Shown here: piece by piece, positions 26,093 through 39,250 of the stretch | Numbering within the stretch: position 1 is the stretch's first letter | Layout of the letters: every line of letters starts with the position of its first letter | Source: Epichloe hybrida | Lineage: Eukaryota; Ascomycota; Sordariomycetes; Hypocreales; Clavicipitaceae | NCBI GenBank assembly: GCA_019022495.1 | Contig: JAFEKR010000027.1 | Coordinates: 1 to 64,000 of the forward strand | Direction of reading: 5' to 3' | DNA: 64,000 bases | Made by a program: the position numbers and the translations under genes | The notes under the pieces: generated by a model | The model's database searches: none | What the model was told of the DNA's origin: nothing | What the model saw: the letters and a program-made list of their open reading frames with translations, nothing else

Positions 26093-26349
26093 TGTTAGAT
26101 ACACTAAGGTCCTACGCAGGTAATAAATCCCGTATAAATTAAAGTTAATAATAGTTAGATAGATAGCTAGGAAAGAGAGAGAAGAGAGGGAAAGTCTAGA
26201 TACTAGGAAAGTAGGCGAAATCTATATATAAGGCATAATAGGGGGTGGCGAATTAATGCAGCTAATCATATCGCGTGCATCGCGCCAGACCCACAATTAG
26301 TCTAGTCTTTAGCTACAATTAAACTAATAAAGATCTAAAGGAATTAATA
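26093..26349 (-). repeat. LTR of copia family A, middle copy
   Basis: 257 bp, TGTTAG ... TTAATA, fully RIP-mutated along its length. It is shared by the left and right bodies: 5' LTR of the left element and 3' LTR of the right one. The purine tract abuts its right edge, as at the left copy. Confidence 0.88.
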
Positions 26350-29300
26350 CTAGCAATCTCTCTTTTTCCTTTATAGCTAAAGAGCTTAAAAACGTAATAA
26401 AAATCAGGTTAAAGGAAAGTGTACACTAGTAGATTCCTTAATAGGAATCCACTGCTCTAATTAGTTATTATAGCATTAGTTAATTAAATTAATCCATTAG
26501 TCCTTACCTAAGCTCCTATCCCTTAATATTACAGGTCTCTTCACCTATCCTTTAATATAAATCATTAATTTATTCAAATTAATTAAAGAGGAAAGTGATA
26601 AATTTGGTAATACTTTTGTTATTATATCCGCCGGATTATCGTTGCTATTAATCCATCTAACTTCGTAGATCTTGTGCCTCTTGTATAATTAATAAAAAGC
26701 TATAATATTAATTATTAGTCTCTTCTCCTTTATGGTTCCTAGCTTTATAAGATATTTATATAACGAAAAAGAATTAGTATAGAGAATTATAGGAATTCAA
26801 GGTATCTTTAATTAATCCGTAATCTAATATAAAGTCGTGGAAATCATGTAAGTAATATCTGCGCCTTAAACCATGCTATATAACTTAGAGGTAAGCGCAC
26901 TATAAGTAACTCTCTTACTTTTTGTTAAGCTATACGTAATAATATTGCCTTTTATAATAAAGGTATTATTATCTTATATTATCTTGTTGCTAATTATAAT
27001 TACGTATCTAATCTGTGAGCTTAAATCCTTGTTATTAGCAAGCGATCTATTTATAAACACAAAGAGCTTTGCCTCTTTAAGAATTAAAGGGATATATTAT
27101 AGTCCGCGTTATTAATTCTTAATCTGCTATTTAAGGCATTTATTAAGACATATAATATCTTCTGTAAAGGGCTCTTAGTGTTAGGCTATAATTAAAAGGT
27201 TATATAAAGCCTCTAGTTAACACACTATTATAATATAGCTTCCTTACGCTTATTACTCTATATAATCTTGCTTTACTATTAAGGATTAAGAATTAACTTC
27301 CTTAATCTTCTAACTCTAACCTTTCTAGGTTAAGATTAGCGAATTATTAGTATTCTAGGTTAAGATATAGCTATTAAAGATAAGGGGGTTCTTAGCGGTT
27401 AATTATTACTTTTCTTTAGCTATAAAATTAGCCTTCTAGAGCTCTTTCTCTTCTTTTTAGAAGAAGTTATTATTGCTTAGGCCTAATATATTATTAGTTT
27501 GTATTCTAATAATACTAAAGAGATTCTTATTATTTAGGGCTATAATTAATAAGTAAGGATTATAGGTTAAGGTTATTATATTAAGGTTATCCCTGTGGTA
27601 ACAGAAGTACGTTACTTACTAGTAGGTTCTAGCCTTTATAATCCCGTAAAGAGGTCTAATTAATTTAATTATAGTCCCTTCTAGAAAGAGATATGTAATT
27701 TGCTTTAGTAATCTCACAATAATTAGCCTTGTTAGCACCGTGTGCGATTAAGTGTAAGCCTATGTAATATTATAAATCTAAAGGTAAATACCTCTTCTTC
27801 TTAATAACAGAGCGATAGCTATAATTAGTCGCTAGCTTGCTTATTGAATTATTAGTAATTACGTTAGGATAAATTCCTTTCCTTTATTATTATGGCCTTA
27901 TATAACGAGACAAGATTTCTTATATAGCGAGTCTGTTCCTTTACCTTTAATCTCTCTAACTATATGAGAATTAAAGATTCTATGGCCTCCGTGCTTTACT
28001 AGGTTAAACTTAATGAATTTGAATATATTATAAGCTTGTAAAGCGTTAATCTTAGCTTAATTAGACTGCTTAAAGGGTTTTCCTAGGGTTATAATCCTTC
28101 CTTCTTAGCGGAGCTAAAGAGCGAGGTTTTAATTAGCCTCTTCCTTTACTATAAGGAATGCTATGCTTAGTATCCCTCTAGTTATAACCTCTTAAATAAA
28201 GGCCTTCTCTTAATCTTTATTTATAAGTATATAAAGCTAAACTAGGCTAATATTCTTCTTAGGGCTATAAGGTCTTCTTTTCCTTACTTTTATTCCTTTA
28301 GGGTATAGTAATAAGTCTTTAACTTAATAGCTTCCCCTTAGGGCCTTTTAGGCGTTATAAGCCTCTTTATTAGACTCTCCTACACTTATAAATTAAACTA
28401 TAAGGGCCTTTCTTAGTCTTCCTTATTTTCTCTTAGCTAGTGCCTGTGGCTCTTTACTATCTTCTATTAGAGGATTTCTTTTATTAGTAGTGGTTAGTTA
28501 TATAGCTCCTTCTTTCTTTATGTTATTAGGCTTTATCTCCTACTACTCTAGTCCCTTTATAATACATAGGTCTTTGTAATAGGGCTTTACTACTATAGAG
28601 CAGAACTTTGCTAGGCTATAGGGTATATTAATAGTATAGGTCTCTCTATTAGTGGTAAGTAGCTTATATAGGCTATACTAGCTGCCCTTCTCTCTTTACA
28701 CGTGTATATTAGCCTATAGGGGTAGCTAATATATAGGCGCTATATTAGGGCTATTCTAGGCTTTAAGGGCATTATAAACCTACTATAAAGCTAGAAGACA
28801 TTAGACTTTGTTAGTAGCTTTGTAAATTACCTTAGCATATTAAATAATAGAGATGCTTAGTAGTAACTTGTCTATTATCTATAGGTAGCCTCTAAAGACT
28901 AGCATGGTTAGGATAATACTATTTAGGCTTATAAAGTTATTAATAGCCTTAATAGCTATTTAGAGGTGTTACTTTAGTGTAAGCTCTGTTCTAATTAAGT
29001 TTGTGATAATATTATAGGCTTGTTGTAGAGGTCTATAGTATCTCTTAACTTTTCTAATGCTATTATAAGCTTTAATTAGTATCTTACTAGTTTTAATTAA
29101 TATTAATTAAGTATAATGCTTAAATTTAGCGGAAGCGAAGTTATTACTAGCATTGTAGATAATCTAATCTGGAGGTCTAAGATAAGTATTAATCTAATAT
29201 TCGCGGATTATATCCTAGATATCTTAAGCCTTCTGCTTCTTTGGATTAAGGAATTAGGCTGCTTAGAATAAGGTTACTAAATTAATGATATGAAGCACTA

Positions 29301-29820
29301 GTTAGCTATTAATCTATATGATATTAATAATGATCTTATAGTTAAATTTATGGTTATCTTTAATTATGAACTTAAATCAGCTAGGGGCCTTGCTATGTAT
29401 TTAGCAATAGTGGTAAACTTTAGTTAATTCCTTAATTACCTAGCGTTTAACTTTATAACTAGCTTAGTAAAGGATCTTTATAAGTTATTAAACGGAAGGG
29501 TAACTAAGTTAATAATGTAATTAATAGATATCTCCTTCTAAAAGGTAGAAGGTAACTGTTTCTCTTGCTTCTAGTAACTACTAAGGGTATCCCTATTATC
29601 AGAGCATTGTAATACAATACAATATATTTGATGTATTGTGTATTGTATTGTATTGTATTGACAATACAATACAATACAATACATTACACAATACAATACA
29701 TCTAAAATTTTACAATATAATACAATACATGTATTATTTGTATTGTTTTGTATTTTTTTTTCTTTTTTTTTAGTTTTAAGTAAATTCCTTAATTATAAGG
29801 TATATATAGTTAATATAATA

Positions 29821-29907
29821 GCTTATAATAGCTTATAATAGCTTATAATAGCTTATAATAGCTTATAATAGCTTATAATAGCTTATAATAGCTTATAATA
29901 GCTTATA
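29821..29907. repeat. 10-bp tandem repeat, expanded allele (about 8.6 copies)
   Basis: Unit gcttataata repeated without interruption. The sister element at 17091-17120 has about 2.6 copies of the same unit, so the array has expanded or contracted since the two copies diverged. Confidence 0.92.
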
Positions 29908-31499
29908 TATATATATTACTTCTATTACTTATATAACTTAAAATATTATTGGTGTTAAAGTTTAATTAAAAATAAATAAGTAATAAATTAATATAATATA
30001 AATATAAGTATTTATAAGTAAATTACTATAGAAAAAGCTAGACTTATTAATTATTTAGTATTTAAAGGTTTTTAAAAATATTAATAAAATAAAATTCCTT
30101 TCTTTTTTATGTTTTTAATATTATACTATTTATAATATTATACTAATAGAAAGTAAGTCCTAATATAACTATAAGACTTACTTTAGTATATTTCTCTCTT
30201 TTTAACTAAAATTACATAACTAAGTAAAGAGATTATTATGTTTATAGTATAACTAATAGGACCCACTTTTAGACCCACTTTTATATATCCTCCTCTTCTT
30301 AGCTAAAGTTATATAACTATAGAAAGGGATTATACTTGGTTTTTAATGTTTAACAAGACCCACTTTTAGACCCACTTTTATATATCCTCCTCTTCTTAGC
30401 TAAAGTTATATAACTATAAAAAGGGATTATACTTGGTTTTTAGTGTTTAACAAGACCCACTTTAAGACCCACTTTAAGACCCACTTTAAGAAACACTATA
30501 TAACTAAGTAAGTAAGCTAAAAGTAGTATAAATAATTAAACTTACTTTTAAAGCTTATTTATTTATTTACTTAATATTAAAAAAATAGTATATATATTAT
30601 GATTATTCTTTATATAATATTTTAACTTTTCTTTATAAGCTTTTCCTAGGTTTTTTCCTTTTCTTTTAGTTTAAAAAAGGTTTAAAGCTAATATAATTTA
30701 TTATAATTATAATAAAATAGCTTAATAGTAAAAGAAGTATTTATTAAATAAATTTTAATTTTCTCTTTATAATAAATTCCTTATACATATAAGTATATTT
30801 TTATTAGAGTTTTAATCTTATTTATTTAGAATTATAAATTATTTCTTTAGGGTAAATATTATATTTAAAGCAAAAATACTATATTAAAATGCATAGTAAA
30901 TCCTAAACAAAAGCTAGAAAGATAGGATAACCTTTAAAATATAAAGAATAAATTTTACTATAAGTTAAGTTTAGATAATACTATTTATAGCTACCCTATA
31001 TATATATATAGCTTAATAGTCTAAATTAGCTAAAACTTTATAATTCTATAACTAAATACCTAAATAGTATAAAAATTTAAGGATATCTTATTTAGATTAT
31101 ATTCAAAATCTACTATATAATAAGTATATATACTACCTTACCTTTTTAATAATACATTGTATTGTATTATAATGTATTGTAATGTATTGTATTGTATTGT
31201 ATTATAATGTATTTTTATATAATAAATAATTATAATAAATCATAGAAAATAGATATAAGAATAAAAAGACCCTTAATATATTAAGAAAAAATCATTTTTT
31301 AAAATAGATATAAAAGAATATTACTAAGATATTATATATTTAAAATAAGCTTACTTTTCTAAATAAGCTAAAACTTAATAGATTTTTAAATAAATAACTA
31401 AATTATATATAAAAATAAGAATACTATAATTAGATTATTTAAAAAATCTACTATATAATGAATTTATATAATACCCCACTTATATTTTTCCCTAACAAT

Positions 31500-31640
31500 A
31501 CATTGTATTGTATGTATTGTATTGTATTGTATTGTATTGTATTAAAAATACAATACAATACACAATACAATACATAGGGCAATACAATACAATACAATAC
31601 ATCGAAGGGCCAAAAAATACAATACAATACAATACAACAA
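31500..31640. repeat. Subterminal pentamer array of the hAT-like element
   Basis: Runs of TGTAT followed by runs of ATACA form a strongly self-complementary stretch next to the right terminus. A related array lies at 29610-29730 next to the left terminus, and more at about 31150-31215. In hAT elements, subterminal repeats are transposase-binding sites; that role here is inferred. Confidence 0.75.
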
Positions 31641-32949
31641 TGCTCTGCCTATTATCACATAATAGGTATAGTTTTGTTACCTTAGATAAGCATGTTAGTG
31701 AGGTTATTAATCTTGACTTGTATCTTATCTATATTAGTGATTAAGAAGAGAAAGGGGGTAGCTATGTTAAGGATGTAGAATTTAAGCTCTCTAAGTTTCA
31801 TAGGCATATAAAGGATTCCTTTTATAACTACTAATCTAGCACTAAATGTAATAATTTAGGGTTCGTAGGGGGTTACCTTTAATAAAGGTATTAATCTTAA
31901 TAAAGCCTTTACTTATACCTCTCCTATAGTTAACTTTCCTATAGCACTAGTGTTAGGTATAATCCCTCTAAAAACCTCTTTAGAATAGTGTTCTTTAGAG
32001 ATATAGTAAATTAAGCCTTTATTATACTCTTATAGCTTATAGAGCTCTTATTTGAGGAATATATATTAAAAAGCTTAATTATTTAGGGTTATAAGAACAT
32101 TAACGTTAGTGGCGTTATAGTTAGTTTGTAATCCGGAGTAGAAGAATTATATAATGCTTAGGTGTGCTATTAATAGTAGCTTCTCTATATTATTATTATT
32201 ATCTTTAGCTTCTATATAGGCTAAAAGATATAATTCCTAATTCTAACCTAAGCCTTTATTAAGCTTATTATTATTCTGCCCTTTATAGGAGGTAAGGAAT
32301 ACCTAGAATCTCTTCTCTAAAGGGGGTATATAATATATTTTACTAGCTTACTAGCGGTCCTTTTCCTTTTAATATTCTTTAGCAAAGTAATTAGAGAACT
32401 AGTAGCTACTCTTACTATATATAAAGTAGCGCTTAGTGCTTAGCCTAGGGCTCTATCTATAATAACTTCCTTTGCTATAGGGGGATAATTACTATCTGTA
32501 CTAATAATTAGTAAACATAGCCTCTAGAGGGTCTCCTTATTAGTACTAAAGGTATTAGGAGAACTTCTTATTTAATTCTATAATAGTGATTGCCTTGCGG
32601 AGGTCTCTAGTAAGACTTTTAAAGCCTGCGGAGTATATGTATTTTACTATCTAATATTCGGGCATACTAGCTATAGTATTTAAGGCTTGCTTATAGAGTT
32701 TAGTATTTACTATCTTAGTAGGGTATAGGCCTCTATAGATTTTCTTAAGGGTTAATAATATAATCTTAAGGCACTTAAGCTTGCTTTTATTAGGGTTTTT
32801 CTTAATTATACTCTTTAGTGTTATACTACTCTATTTATAGTAATAGAATTACTAGTTACTTTTTATCTTAAAGCGTTAATAAATATAAGTAATTATCTCT
32901 TTATAGGAATAGTTATTCCTAAAGAGGTAATTAAGGTAGTATTGCTTAG

Positions 32950-34244
32950 TATTACCTATTAATATAATAAGGAAAGCCTTCTAATAATACGTTTAAGGAA
33001 GGTTAATTCTATTATACTTATTTTTAAAGAGCGTAATCTTTAGCATTAAGAAGTTATATAGCTTTCCACTATAGCGGTTACTATCCTTATATATCTTTAT
33101 AAGCTCTAAGATCTTCTTTGTAATCTAATCTTTAGAGGGGAATTACTATAAAGGTATAATTTGTTATAAATAATAGTTTACTAGTTATTCTTAATAATAA
33201 TTATCTAGATAGAGCTATTAATATAATAGGGATTATTACAGGGGTTCTTATAAGGGTTTAAGTAATCTCTAGGGTTAGGGAAGGTTAATTTCTAGGGTAA
33301 GTTATTAGGGCTATTAATAATAAGGTTCTAGGGGTTTAGAAGATTATAGTCTTTCTTATAATCTTTTTTATAACTAAAGGGGCATTAAGGTTTAATAAAG
33401 CACTTCCTTAAGTAATACTAGGATTAAATATCCTAGGCCTCTCCTAACAAGGATGCTATAATCTTATAAAGAATTACGTAATTCTCTAATAATATCCTTA
33501 GATGCCCTTTTAAAGGTATCTTTAGACTAGCCTTTAAAGTCTTCTTAGAATGATTCCTATAAGTTATTATCTCTCTAACCTTAATGCTTACTAAGGTTAA
33601 TAAATCTTGTAATTTGGTTATTAAGCTTAAGCTATGTAGTAGTCTCTAGATCTAGCTTAATAGATTCTTTCTAGTTATATAAGAATTTATAAGTAAGCTA
33701 TTAAAGGCATAGGGGTAATTTATGCCTTTAAGGTCTCTTAGGGGTGATAATTAGAGCCTTACTATTACTAGTAGCCTTTACTCTTATAAAAGGTCTAGAT
33801 TCCTCTGCTATCTTTAACTATAAAAGGAATATTACTAATTTATTATTTTTACTACTAATTAAGCTCCTATGTTTGCTTATTACTATTATAAGGTTCTTCT
33901 TTTACATTTTAGGAGCGTTATTGCTCTAATGAAATTAGAAGATCGTAAAAATAGGAAAAATAAAAGAAAAAGTAGCGGAAGTAGTAAAGGTAGTAATAAG
34001 AATAAAGTAATAAGAACAAATTACTAGAGATAAAGAAAGTAATAGAAGTTCTAAAAGTAACTAGAAAATAACAAGGAAAGTAATAAGGGAATAATAGGAA
34101 TTACTACTTCCTGTTTTTTGTAAAAAGAAGGGAAGGAGGTAATCTCTCTTTCTTACTAATAAGCATAGGGCAAATAGTACTAATAATAAAGGGGGTAAAA
34201 AACAAGTAGTAGATGCTTGTGGGGAGAGATTAAAGGTCTATTAG
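32950..34244 (-). pseudogene. RIP-broken gag region of copia family A, right body
   Basis: It matches 24404-25694 of the left body closely. The minus-strand reading is Lys/Asn-rich with many stops, as expected for a decayed gag. Copia B splits it at the ATTAG duplication (34240-34244 and 53567-53571); the remainder lies at 53572-53969. Plus-strand open frames here are only the antisense of this region. Confidence 0.65.
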
Positions 34245-34557
34245 TGTTGGAACAAAGGTGATATTAATCGCGCGTCGCAGCCGTAATTACCCGGCAGAAG
34301 CTCGGGCCGCGCGCGGACCCCACACGTGACCTACAACCTAGCACGTTAATTGGCTAGGAAATGTGGGGACACAAACGCGTAACCCCTTTTCCCTTTATGT
34401 ATTATAACTTCTAGCTTTTTACCTCTCTTTTCCAAGAACTAAAAAAAAATTAATTATAATAACAGATAACGTAGCCTAGAATAGATAATTAATGATAATA
34501 CTATTCTTTAGGCTCACGACTGTATTACATTGAATTCATCACCCTGTGAATCTAACA
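34245..34557 (+). repeat. 5' LTR of copia family B
   Basis: TGTTGGAACA ... TCTAACA. It is distinctly more GC-rich than its partner at 53254, keeping GC-rich stretches such as gggccgcgcgcgg, so it escaped most of the mutation that hit the right LTR. Confidence 0.88.
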
Positions 34558-34899
34558 CTAATTAGTGGTTACCTTCACAGATAACCACGCAGTCTTTAAA
34601 CACCGCAGATTAGCAAGGTTAATTAGAAGAGGTAGCTTATCTAATAATGACTTGCCTTATAAAATAGGAGGGCTACGTTTAATAATAAGTTATGCTAACG
34701 GAAAGGTATAATATAGCTCTCTTCTTACTTTGGTATTAATATTTATATTTATATAGACTCTGAAATAATAAAGAAAGGTTTAACGCTAGTAGCTAAGCTA
34801 TCCCCTTATCTTTCTTTATTATGCGTTCTATTACATATTTATAGTCAACTGCCTTGCCTTGTAATCCTTTATATTTAAAACACGTTATATAATTATAGT

Positions 34900-36771
34900 T
34901 ATACCCCTTTTCTTCTTACATTATAAGATTTGCCTCCCTTAATTAATTAGAATATTAGATATAGCTAAACTATCTAGGACCTCTAGTTAATTTAGAGTTC
35001 CTAGTGAGACTAATAGCTATAACGATGCTATGGAAGGCGTTAAAATAGGAGATAATAATAAATACCCTAACAAAGGAAAAACCCCTGTTTACACTAACTT
35101 ATACCCTTTTATCTCTATAAGGCTTTAATAATATATTATAGAAGAACTACTCTAACAAATAGGAAGTTCTAAATATAAAGAGATAATAACACCTAAGGAA
35201 ATTAGTCTTTACATCCTTATAAAGACTAAATAATATAAGGAGTAAGGGTTATTTAAAAGAACACTATTCTCTGAATTTAGTAATGACTTCTACAAATAGT
35301 TAAGGGATAAGTTTATAGAAGAAAGAGACCTTTTATAGAACAGACTTTAAGACTATCTTCTTTATAATAGAGTGTACATAACTATTAGAAGAGGCACTAA
35401 GATAGTAAATAACCTTAAAGAAGTAGTAAACTAAGAAGAATTTAGATTTTGGACTCTTAAAGAAATTAAAGAGGCTAGGAAGAAGTATATAGGCTTCTAA
35501 AAGAACTTATAGAACAAAGAGTTTTTCTGTGATTTACTAGATAATAGTGATGTTAGAACTAGGTAACCTACCCTGTTACCTTAGTTATTAGTATAATTAC
35601 TATTAAAAGGATTAATAAGCTAGACTCCCCTAGGAAGACTAAGTTAATCCCCTCTAGGAAGGCCTAGTTAATCTCCCCTAGGAAGGTTAATTAACCTAGA
35701 GTTAAGACTACCTAAGGATACTATTTATAAGCATCTGCAGGTGACTCCCCTACTTATACCTTTACTAGAGGCAAGTTAGCAGTATTACCCTAGTAACACT
35801 ACTAATAATGCCCTTAAGTAGGAGAGTTACTAACGGAGGCAACCTATGCTATCTAGGGCTAGTAGTGCCCCTATTAGTATAGCTTAAAGAGCTATAATTC
35901 CTCCTTTCTAATATAAGGAAGAGGAGAATTAGAGGGAATAATAAGCCCTAAGGGTACTACCTATAAAGCCACCCTCTTACTTCCTAAAGACCTTACTACC
36001 CCTTCTATAAATATAAAGGGAAACACCTAGAGAACCCCTATAGACCTAGAGACCTTTGCTAAAGTAGATTATTAACCTATCTAAGGTATACCCTAAAGAA
36101 TAACTCTATAGCGCTAATAACTATGATGTCCTTAAATTAAAGCTTTAAACATTCTATAGAAAGTGTGAGTTACTTAATATCTAGCCTAAATAAGCTAGTT
36201 ATGCTTTTAAGGTTATACTTAAAGGCAAAGCACTGCGATACTATGTAAACTACCTCTCTAAACCTAGATAACTATAAGATCTCCCTATGCTTATTAGCTA
36301 TATAAGAGAATGATTTAAAACTAAGGATATATAGCAAAAATATCTGCTAGAGTGGAATGACACTTCCCTGTGAGGAATGGTAAATAATAACTTAAGCAAG
36401 TTAATGATTAAATGCTTTAATAAACTTACAGAAAGACTAGCTATCTTATAACAAGTAGTGCCTAAAGTAGGCTAAACTAAAAGGGCACTCTAGAATTAAC
36501 TTATTAGAGCTTGTTATAGTATTCTAGAGTGCAGAGAAGCGATTATAGATCTGCCAGACGGACTACAAGAGTTCTATGAATGGATTAGAATGACCCTTTA
36601 TCTTATTAAGGAAGAGAAGAAGAACTATTAATAGTTCCTAACCAAAGCTATAACCCTAGAGTAATTCTAGACTAACTAAAGATATAATAGGACTAGAAAA
36701 GAGACCTAATACCCCTTAAAACCATAAGAAAGAGGAGGTACTCCTTATATAAAGAAGTGCTATATATATAG
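34900..36771 (+). pseudogene. RIP-broken gag of copia family B, 5' part
   Basis: The plus-strand reading gives a Lys/Glu-rich gag-like protein with stops at Gln positions. It ends in a zinc-knuckle-like segment (KKCYIY). The gypsy element enters exactly here; the knuckle and gag C-terminus continue at 48948 (SKEGY-LSKHPEEDYKKAF). Confidence 0.65.
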
Positions 36772-37267
36772 TGTGTGCCTTAAGATGCGCGCCCAAAAAC
36801 GCGATCACGATAATAAGTGCTAGGGCTCAAGGATGGGGATATCACAACAAGGGGATGACGATATTAGTTATCTTGGCAAGAGGATTAATTAATCTATAAA
36901 GGGACCACATGTAGCTAGATTCTACGAGAGCCACCACGCACTACTAAATTCTTACTTTTGCCCTACCCTTTTGCTTCGGCTAATATTAATAGCTTCGGCT
37001 AATATTAACTCTTGCTTCGGCTAATATTGGATCTGATATTGTGAAATATGTATTAAGAAGAACCCCCCCCCCTTCTCTAATTAAAGCGCTGCTTCTAATC
37101 CAATAGACTATTTAATCTAGGATATCTTTGCACGATAAGATAGTCCTAGCCATTGTTATAATCAATATCGTCAAGTTAATCAACCCCTCTGTTATATATA
37201 GGCTCCAGAGCTACTCACGATCGTAGGCTTGCATCATGTCTTTTAGGGTGTTGTTTTCCGCTTAATA
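36772..37267 (+). repeat. 5' LTR of the gypsy element
   Basis: About 496 bp, TGTGTGCC to TTAATA. It contains three near-copies of cttcggctaatatt (about 36973-37028) and a C run. The partner at 48445-48943 is 3 bp longer at its left edge and otherwise differs mainly by transitions. Confidence 0.82.
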
Positions 37268-38099
37268 AAACTAGTGGAGAAACGTAGTCTCAAACCCCTA
37301 GGACTTCCGCTTTCTGTTTAATCTGCTATAGACTAAGATTAATTAAAAGCGTGCTTTTTCAGCTGTAACCCATAGCTAATACCAAACCGTTTACGCAAAG
37401 ACCCCCCCTTATTTCGTTGTTCCCCACAACGTAACATAGACTAGAAGCCTAGCCCTAGACTATATAAGGGCTAAGGCACTAGCTTTAGACTAGTTAATCC
37501 GGAAGAACTAAGCTAGATTAAGGATAGGAGACTACGTTTTATAAAGGCATTAAAAGGGAGGCTAGCTAGCTTAGGAAAGTATATTATAAATACTAGCCAA
37601 ACCGTTGCCCCCTTGCTAAGAACCTTTAAATATAAGAATACAGAACGGGAACCACTATCTAGCGTTATAAGCCATTTAATCTTAGGACCTATAGCTAATT
37701 TTGCGATAATTTAGCTATACATTAGGGTCTTATAGTTAATCATAAAGAGCCATGTGATTACACTCCTAATTTTCGCTTATGGACTGTTTATGACTATGAA
37801 TATTGCCCCCCTAGAAGATTTCTTTCAAAAGATTCTTTTAATTACTAAAGTTTTTATTTAAGCACTTATCTATTTATAAGATTAATTATAAGTACTATCA
37901 CTAGACTCTATATCTAATTATTTATCTTCACATTCCCGCTAGCCAAGCAAAGCAAGGTTAATTAAGCAGCCAAGCTATCTAAGGGATACTTAGGATCCAT
38001 TAATGCCAGAACCCCTAGTTACTAGCAAGGAACTATCTAATCTTAAAATGGTTTCTATGCTAACTCATTCCCGCTCTAATAATTAATTAGGGAAGGACC

Positions 38100-39250
38100 C
38101 TAATAATAAAGGAAAATCTTTAGGACCTCTTAACAGGCTTAATGCCAAATCTTTTGTAAAAATCCTTAGAGAAACAATAGCTTACTAAACTTCCCTTATT
38201 ATAATACAAAATAGGTATAATATTTAGTAGTTTACAGGGGAAAATGTGGCAGATTTTATTAAGGATTTCAAAGCTAAGATAAAAGTAATGTGTATCCCTA
38301 AAAAGAATTAGCAAAAAATGCTCAAACGTAATGTTAACCCCTAGGTCTAATAGGTAGTTAAGATGCTAATGGCATCGCGCACTTAGGAAGAGTCAAAGAA
38401 CGAAATGCTCCTTTAGTTTAATACTATAAGCTAGGATTAAATAGAAAGCGCTCGTAGATAACTTAAAGACCTTAACCTAATGTAACCAAAGTCTATTAAG
38501 GAAACCCATTACTAGCTACAGAAGCATTAAGCTTTGATATTAAACGCGGACCCTATAGGATAGAGAACTACTATAACACAGTCTAACTACATTTACAAGG
38601 CCCTCCTAGAGCATTTAATCTTAAGCTTTATAGATTAAAAGGGGTTTACCCATGAAGAAATTCTAGTTATGAAGTATAAACCACTTTAGACAAAGCTTAA
38701 CGTATATATTCGTACATAATTAGAGCTTAGATATAGGGACCCTAAAATCTCTAACTTAGGAGGGTACCTATCGGATAATATAAAGTTAAACCTAAGGAGT
38801 TAGAGACTATTTAATCTACCTGCACTTAGTAATCATTAGACTAACTAAGGGAACCATCTAGCGCAGACTAAGTCTTTAGGATATAATAAGAAGAATGTCA
38901 CCTTTAATAACAAGGCAACAAAGGACAAAGGTCCTAAGATAGCTAAATACCAAGATTAAATAGATGATTTAACAAAGCAGTTAGCTAAGTTGAAAATCAT
39001 AGTTATAGCCTAAGCGGGAAAGGAAATTAATATTACAAAGCAGCTTAAAAGAAAGTATAATAGCAACCCGTGACACTAGCAACGGAATTACTAGCTAAAT
39101 AGCATTAGACTATTTAATTAAGATGACAAACGCATTTTTGAAATTAATGCGATAGCTAGATAAGGCCGCTAGATAAACCGCTATTACTACTATAATAGTA
39201 ATTCCTATTTGGCCATGAAGTGTAATACACTAGGATTTAACAAGATGTTA
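38100..39250 (+). pseudogene. Gypsy gag, RIP-broken
   Basis: The plus-strand reading ends in a CCHC zinc knuckle at about 39180-39230, now decayed (NRYYYYNSNSYLAMKCN, Cys and His codons turned to Tyr by G-to-A or C-to-T changes). Before it lies a gag-like segment with stops at Gln codons. Confidence 0.7.

Larger units (their letters stand above)
14354..26349 (-). mobile_element. Ty1/copia family A retrotransposon, left body, interrupted
   Basis: The element runs right to left between LTRs 26093-26349 (5') and 14354-14610 (3'). On the minus strand the copia pol C-terminus can be read through RIP stops. RNase H lies at about 15450-14870, with a segment ending in NPAD-V-TKAL. Reverse transcriptase lies at about 16400-15560. 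The gag part lies about 26080-24405. Between 16921 and 24403 the body is replaced by a truncated hAT-like element and a LINE. Compared with the right body, about 2.2 kb of family A (integrase and protease) is missing. There is no functional coding capacity. Confidence 0.82.
29600..31647. mobile_element. Complete non-autonomous hAT-like element (2,048 bp)
   Basis: It is bounded by 8-bp direct repeats CCTATTAT (29592-29599 and 31648-31655). It has 11-bp terminal inverted repeats beginning CAGAGCATTGT. An 8-bp duplication and CAGAG...CTCTG ends are the signature of hAT elements. Both ends carry dense ATACA/TGTAT pentamer arrays. No transposase was recognised, so it looks non-autonomous. It is inserted in the integrase part of family A. 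Confidence 0.83.
26570..32250 (-). pseudogene. RIP-broken copia pol, right body (interrupted by the hAT-like element)
   Basis: On the minus strand, a protease-like segment lies at about 32050-31660. Integrase follows, interrupted by the 29600-31647 insertion and resuming at about 29590-28650. It has a YKIIINIIQ-type catalytic-core start and an LRPPDQIIYNASNNF block that fits D-(x)-D-E copia integrases. RT lies at about 28150-27300 and RNase H at about 27170-26600. Stops are concentrated at Gln codons. Confidence 0.78.
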
